A DNA stretch of 41,996 nucleotides, taken from assembly GCA_029864805.1 (NCBI GenBank), contig JAOTSS010000012.1, positions 1 through 41,996 on the forward strand. The letters are read 5' to 3'. Source of the stretch: Candidatus Nitrosopumilus sp. Its GTDB lineage: Archaea; Thermoproteota; Nitrososphaeria; Nitrososphaerales; Nitrosopumilaceae. Each line of letters starts with the position of its first letter. Position 1 is the stretch's first letter. A program made the position numbers and the translations under genes. The notes under the pieces were generated by a model. It had not been told where the DNA came from. It ran no database searches and saw nothing but the letters and a program-made list of their open reading frames with translations. Positions 39,363-41,996 of the stretch are shown one piece after another.

Positions 39363-40730
39363 TTATCTTTTGAGTTTTGGATTAATAATTGCATCAAGAG
39401 CATTTCCTATAAACACAAAGGCAAGTCCTGTTATTGCAATCATTATACCAGGCGGCATAATCCACCACCATAATCCTCTTGCAGCTGCTCCAAATGTATT
39501 GGCATCATGTAAAATTTGACCCCAAGTTGGAAATGATGGATCTCCTAATCCTAGAAAACTTAAACCAGCTTCAGTTGTTATCGCCGCTGGAACTGAAATG
39601 GCAATACTTGCAAATACATATGGGAGTAATTGTGGTAAAATGTGTTTGAAAATTATTTTGGAGTCTTTTTGACCCATAATATTTGCAGCATCTACATACC
39701 CTCTAGTTTTAATTTGAATCGACATACTTCTTGCTACTTTTGCAATTCCGACCCAACCAAATATCATCAAAAAACCAATCATCAAAAATATGCTGTTGCT
39801 AATTGTCACTGAAAGTATAATGAGAAATGGAAGTGCAGGCAGTGCATAGATTATATCATTAAACCTCATCATTGTTTCGTCTGTTTTTTTACCCTTAAAC
39901 CCCGCATAGACGCCATATAGTAAACCCAAAACTACTGATGCAATAGAAACAACAATCCCAATGAATAATGCAAGTGGGGTTCCCCAGAGTAACCCTATTG
40001 CCAAGTCTCGTCTTAACTCGTCGGTACCCATTATTCCGAAAGCTTTTCCTCCAATGATTAATTTTGATTCGTGAATTTGATTTTCATAATTCACCCCATA
40101 CAAATCAACCAAAAAAATATAATTTCCTTTAAGAGGTTCATTTGTTTGTATTTTTGAAAATACGATATCTTCTGATGATAGTCTATCCAGAGAAAATTGA
40201 AATTTTTCTGACTGTAACGATAAATTTTTCTTTATTGCCTCATCTGTTGAAAATATTCTTTCACTGTGAATTGTCTTCGAATTAGAATGTGGGAGGGATG
40301 CTGACAATAATTCTAGTTTCACCCCGTCTGGTCTAATTACTGACATTTTCAATAATGGTGAACCCAAATATTCTGATGAAAATACATATAGGAAATCATT
40401 TGGGAAATAATCGTAATCAAAATTCAATCCAAATTGATGTGAGGTGAGAGATATCTCCTCTTGTGAAATTGTTTGAATGTCTGGATTCTCTAAAATTTGG
40501 TGTTCTGGAATCTTTTCAACCAGAAACATGTTCACCCAAATTGGTGTCGCTGCCTTAGGATATAGAATCCAACTACCTGGATTATTCCATTCTTGAAATG
40601 TTTCAACTGGAATTACGATCATTGCAATAATTGATGTTGCTACAAGTACTATGAGAATTGTTATTCCTGCAATCCCCATTTTACTCTTAAGAAACTCTTG
40701 TTTTATTTCCTGAGGTGTTATTCCGCTCAT
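39363..40730 (-). CDS. ABC transporter permease, DppC/OppC type, with large extracytoplasmic insert
   Basis: This 455-aa permease starts with the DppC N-terminal region and first helix (residues about 18-38). Next comes an unusually long extracytoplasmic segment of about 160 residues rich in beta strands, and then the canonical core: GTDELRRDLAIGLLWGTPLALF, the EAA coupling loop AANIMGQKDSKIIFKHILPQLLP, and AGLSFLGLGDPSFPTWG. DppC proteins are usually near 300 residues, so the insert accounts for the extra length and may help bind a peptide or nickel-chelate substrate. It overlaps the DppB gene by 4 bp. No binding protein or ATPase gene is visible in the window. Confidence 0.9.
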   Translation of the reverse strand: MSGITPQEIKQEFLKSKMGIAGITILIVLVATSIIAMIVIPVETFQEWNNPGSWILYPKAATPIWVNMFLVEKIPEHQILENPDIQTISQEEISLTSHQFGLNFDYDYFPNDFLYVFSSEYLGSPLLKMSVIRPDGVKLELLSASLPHSNSKTIHSERIFSTDEAIKKNLSLQSEKFQFSLDRLSSEDIVFSKIQTNEPLKGNYIFLVDLYGVNYENQIHESKLIIGGKAFGIMGTDELRRDLAIGLLWGTPLALFIGIVVSIASVVLGLLYGVYAGFKGKKTDETMMRFNDIIYALPALPFLIILSVTISNSIFLMIGFLMIFGWVGIAKVARSMSIQIKTRGYVDAANIMGQKDSKIIFKHILPQLLPYVFASIAISVPAAITTEAGLSFLGLGDPSFPTWGQILHDANTFGAAARGLWWWIMPPGIMIAITGLAFVFIGNALDAIINPKLKR

Positions 40731-41776
40731 TGCCCTGTTCTCACCCTAGGATCAAAAAACCCATAAAGCAAATCTGCAATAAATATGCTGATTAAGAAGA
40801 ATACTGTGATTAAATATGTAGCTCCGATAATTACTGGAAGGTCCATTACTGTGATTGCTTCAAAATACAACCTGCCCATTCCTGGCCAATCAAACACTGC
40901 TTCTGTAATTATCGCACCACCAAGAGAACCTGATAAACTTAGAGCTAATATGGTTGCAATTGGAGGGGCTGCATTTTTTAAAGCGTGTACATAGATAATT
41001 TTTTTTTCTGAAATTCCTATTGTTTTCTTTGCATTAATGAAATCTTCTTGCATAATGCCTACCATGAAATTTCTTACCAAGTATGCCCATGATCCAAAAC
41101 CAATCAGCACAATTGTGATTAACGGCAATGCCATGTGATATAGCAAAGAACCAATGTATCTAGGATCTGATGATGGGATATCTGGAGTTGCTCTTGCAGG
41201 AAATATCTGATATGTAAATGCAAACAAGAATATCATCAATATTCCTATCCACCAAACAGGAAAACTAGAGCTAATTATTGCAAAACTAGATGTGATTCTG
41301 TCAACAATGGAGCCTACTTTACTACTAGACAAAGCCCCTAGAAAGATTCCGATTATTGAGATAATTATTGTTGCAGTTGTAAAAAGCAAAACTGTTCTTG
41401 GAAGTTTCTCAAAAAGTATATCTTTCACATTTGATGATCCTTCATCACTTGTTAGGAATGTTGCATGACCAAAATCTAATAGTAATATCTTATACATTGT
41501 AACTCCTATTCTTTGAGGAGAGTGCCATGGTTTATCTAGTTCTAAAACCTTGATCCTTTGATCTATTTGGGCTTGAACAAATGACTCAAATTCTTCTACT
41601 GATGAAAAACTCTCTGCAATTGCAGGATTTTCTGCTATCTCGGCTCTAACCTGAAAAACTATTCCTTGCTTTAGAATAGTGTCCATATTAGAGCCTACAA
41701 GAGAAATAGTAATCAATAATGTAATCATCAAAACTCCAAACATTGTAGCCATTCTTGTGGCCACATACCTTTTCAT
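40727..41776 (-). CDS. ABC transporter permease, DppB/OppB type
   Basis: This permease of about 349 aa (from the ATG at 41776) has the DppB N-terminal region MKRYVATRMATMFGVLMIT. The extracytoplasmic loop FQVRAEIAENPAIAE follows, then six helices with the EAA loop INAKKTIGISEKKIIYVHALKNAAPP and LGGAIITEAVFDWPGMGRL. It pairs with the DppC gene that it overlaps by 4 bp, forming the membrane channel of an oligopeptide or nickel importer. An in-frame TTG at 41845 would add 23 residues (MAVIKLWENIYCYK), but the DppB signature begins at the ATG. Confidence 0.9.
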   Translation of the reverse strand: MKRYVATRMATMFGVLMITLLITISLVGSNMDTILKQGIVFQVRAEIAENPAIAESFSSVEEFESFVQAQIDQRIKVLELDKPWHSPQRIGVTMYKILLLDFGHATFLTSDEGSSNVKDILFEKLPRTVLLFTTATIIISIIGIFLGALSSSKVGSIVDRITSSFAIISSSFPVWWIGILMIFLFAFTYQIFPARATPDIPSSDPRYIGSLLYHMALPLITIVLIGFGSWAYLVRNFMVGIMQEDFINAKKTIGISEKKIIYVHALKNAAPPIATILALSLSGSLGGAIITEAVFDWPGMGRLYFEAITVMDLPVIIGATYLITVFFLISIFIADLLYGFFDPRVRTGQ

Positions 41777-41867
41777 ACTCAATATTCTCAAGGAGCGAAT
41801 TGGCTTATAACAATAGATGTTTTCCCACAGTTTAATTACGGCCAATTTTTATTCCAATCAGAAAGAC

Positions 41868-41996
41868 ATGTCCTTTGATAGAGAAAGAGAAATGTTCACC
41901 GCAAAATGCGGTGACTGTGGAAATGATTGTCAAGTACCATTCAAGCCAAAAGACGACAGACCTGTTTATTGCAGAGAATGTTTCCAAAATCACAAA
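41868..41996 (+). CDS. Zinc-ribbon protein, 3' cut by window edge
   Basis: The frame starts MSFDREREMFTAKCGDCG and runs open to the window end. Four Cys-type positions follow the CxxC spacing (CGDCGNDC, then YCREC), giving one zinc-ribbon module near the N-terminus, of the type seen in many thaumarchaeal small proteins. The rest lies outside. It is divergent from the ABC permease genes, sharing about 90 bp of regulatory DNA. Confidence 0.75.
   Translation, partial: MSFDREREMFTAKCGDCGNDCQVPFKPKDDRPVYCRECFQNHK

Noticed and set aside
1..41996. CRISPR array, integrase attachment site or insertion sequence
   Set aside because: No regularly spaced direct repeats, no transposase or integrase motif and no target-site duplications were seen. 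The inverted repeats found are single copy.

Overview
The window looks like chromosome from an ammonia-oxidising thaumarchaeon (Nitrososphaerota), most like Nitrosopumilus. The DNA is AT-rich, about one third GC by eye. The information genes are archaeal: TFB, family B DNA polymerase, a Hef-type helicase, stand-alone Lrp/AsnC ligand-binding domains and a JAMM protease. The metabolic genes fit autotrophy: a MeaB / methylmalonyl-CoA mutase / epimerase operon as used in the 3-hydroxypropionate/4-hydroxybutyrate cycle, a 2-oxoacid:ferredoxin oxidoreductase, pyruvate phosphate dikinase and archaeal triosephosphate isomerase. Many TATA-like boxes sit about 25 bp before a start codon, which suggests leaderless mRNAs. 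Species-level identity is inference. I found no rRNA, tRNA, CRISPR array or intact transposase.

Layout. 1-1924: end of a TFB gene, a winged-helix protein, a ribbon-helix-helix regulator and a 53-aa zinc microprotein. 1980-7848: M1 aminopeptidase, a membrane-anchored protein, then MeaB, mutase large subunit and epimerase. 7974-9447: a C1q/TNF-like jelly-roll protein, a 57-aa Cys-rich microprotein on the other strand and an HTH-CBS regulator. 9485-16272 (minus): PPDK, TIM, SemiSWEET, PolB and dCMP deaminase, tightly packed. 16406-19335: small basic protein, Hef-like helicase, a helical protein, parvulin and a small membrane protein. 19336-27475 is sparse: microproteins, three zinc or Cys-rich small proteins, two stand-alone RAM-domain proteins, the OFOR pair and a decayed copy of the ribbon-helix-helix regulator.

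27661-29461 carries three proteins resembling UbiA (prenyltransferase), UbiC (chorismate lyase fold) and UbiE (methyltransferase), a candidate quinone-biosynthesis locus. 30172-33025 (minus) is a metal island: DtxR/MntR-type regulator, two-domain multicopper oxidase and ZIP transporter, with a 14-bp perfect palindrome next to the oxidase TATA box. 33129-36860 holds another decayed gene, a paralogue of the 53-aa zinc protein, a nitroreductase, a third RAM protein and two SRPBCC proteins. 36939-41996 has a long coiled-coil protein, a JAMM protease, a membrane zinc-ribbon protein, two oligopeptide-type ABC permeases and the start of a zinc-ribbon gene at the right edge.

The most interesting signals are outside the large ORFs. 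They are a set of tiny Cys-rich proteins sharing a C-x-C-x-C core, a pair of 52/53-aa zinc proteins 32 kb apart, a 21-bp promoter box present twice at identical spacing to an ATG, a structured element bounded by 13-bp inverted repeats, several pseudogenes, and the Ubi-like trio.
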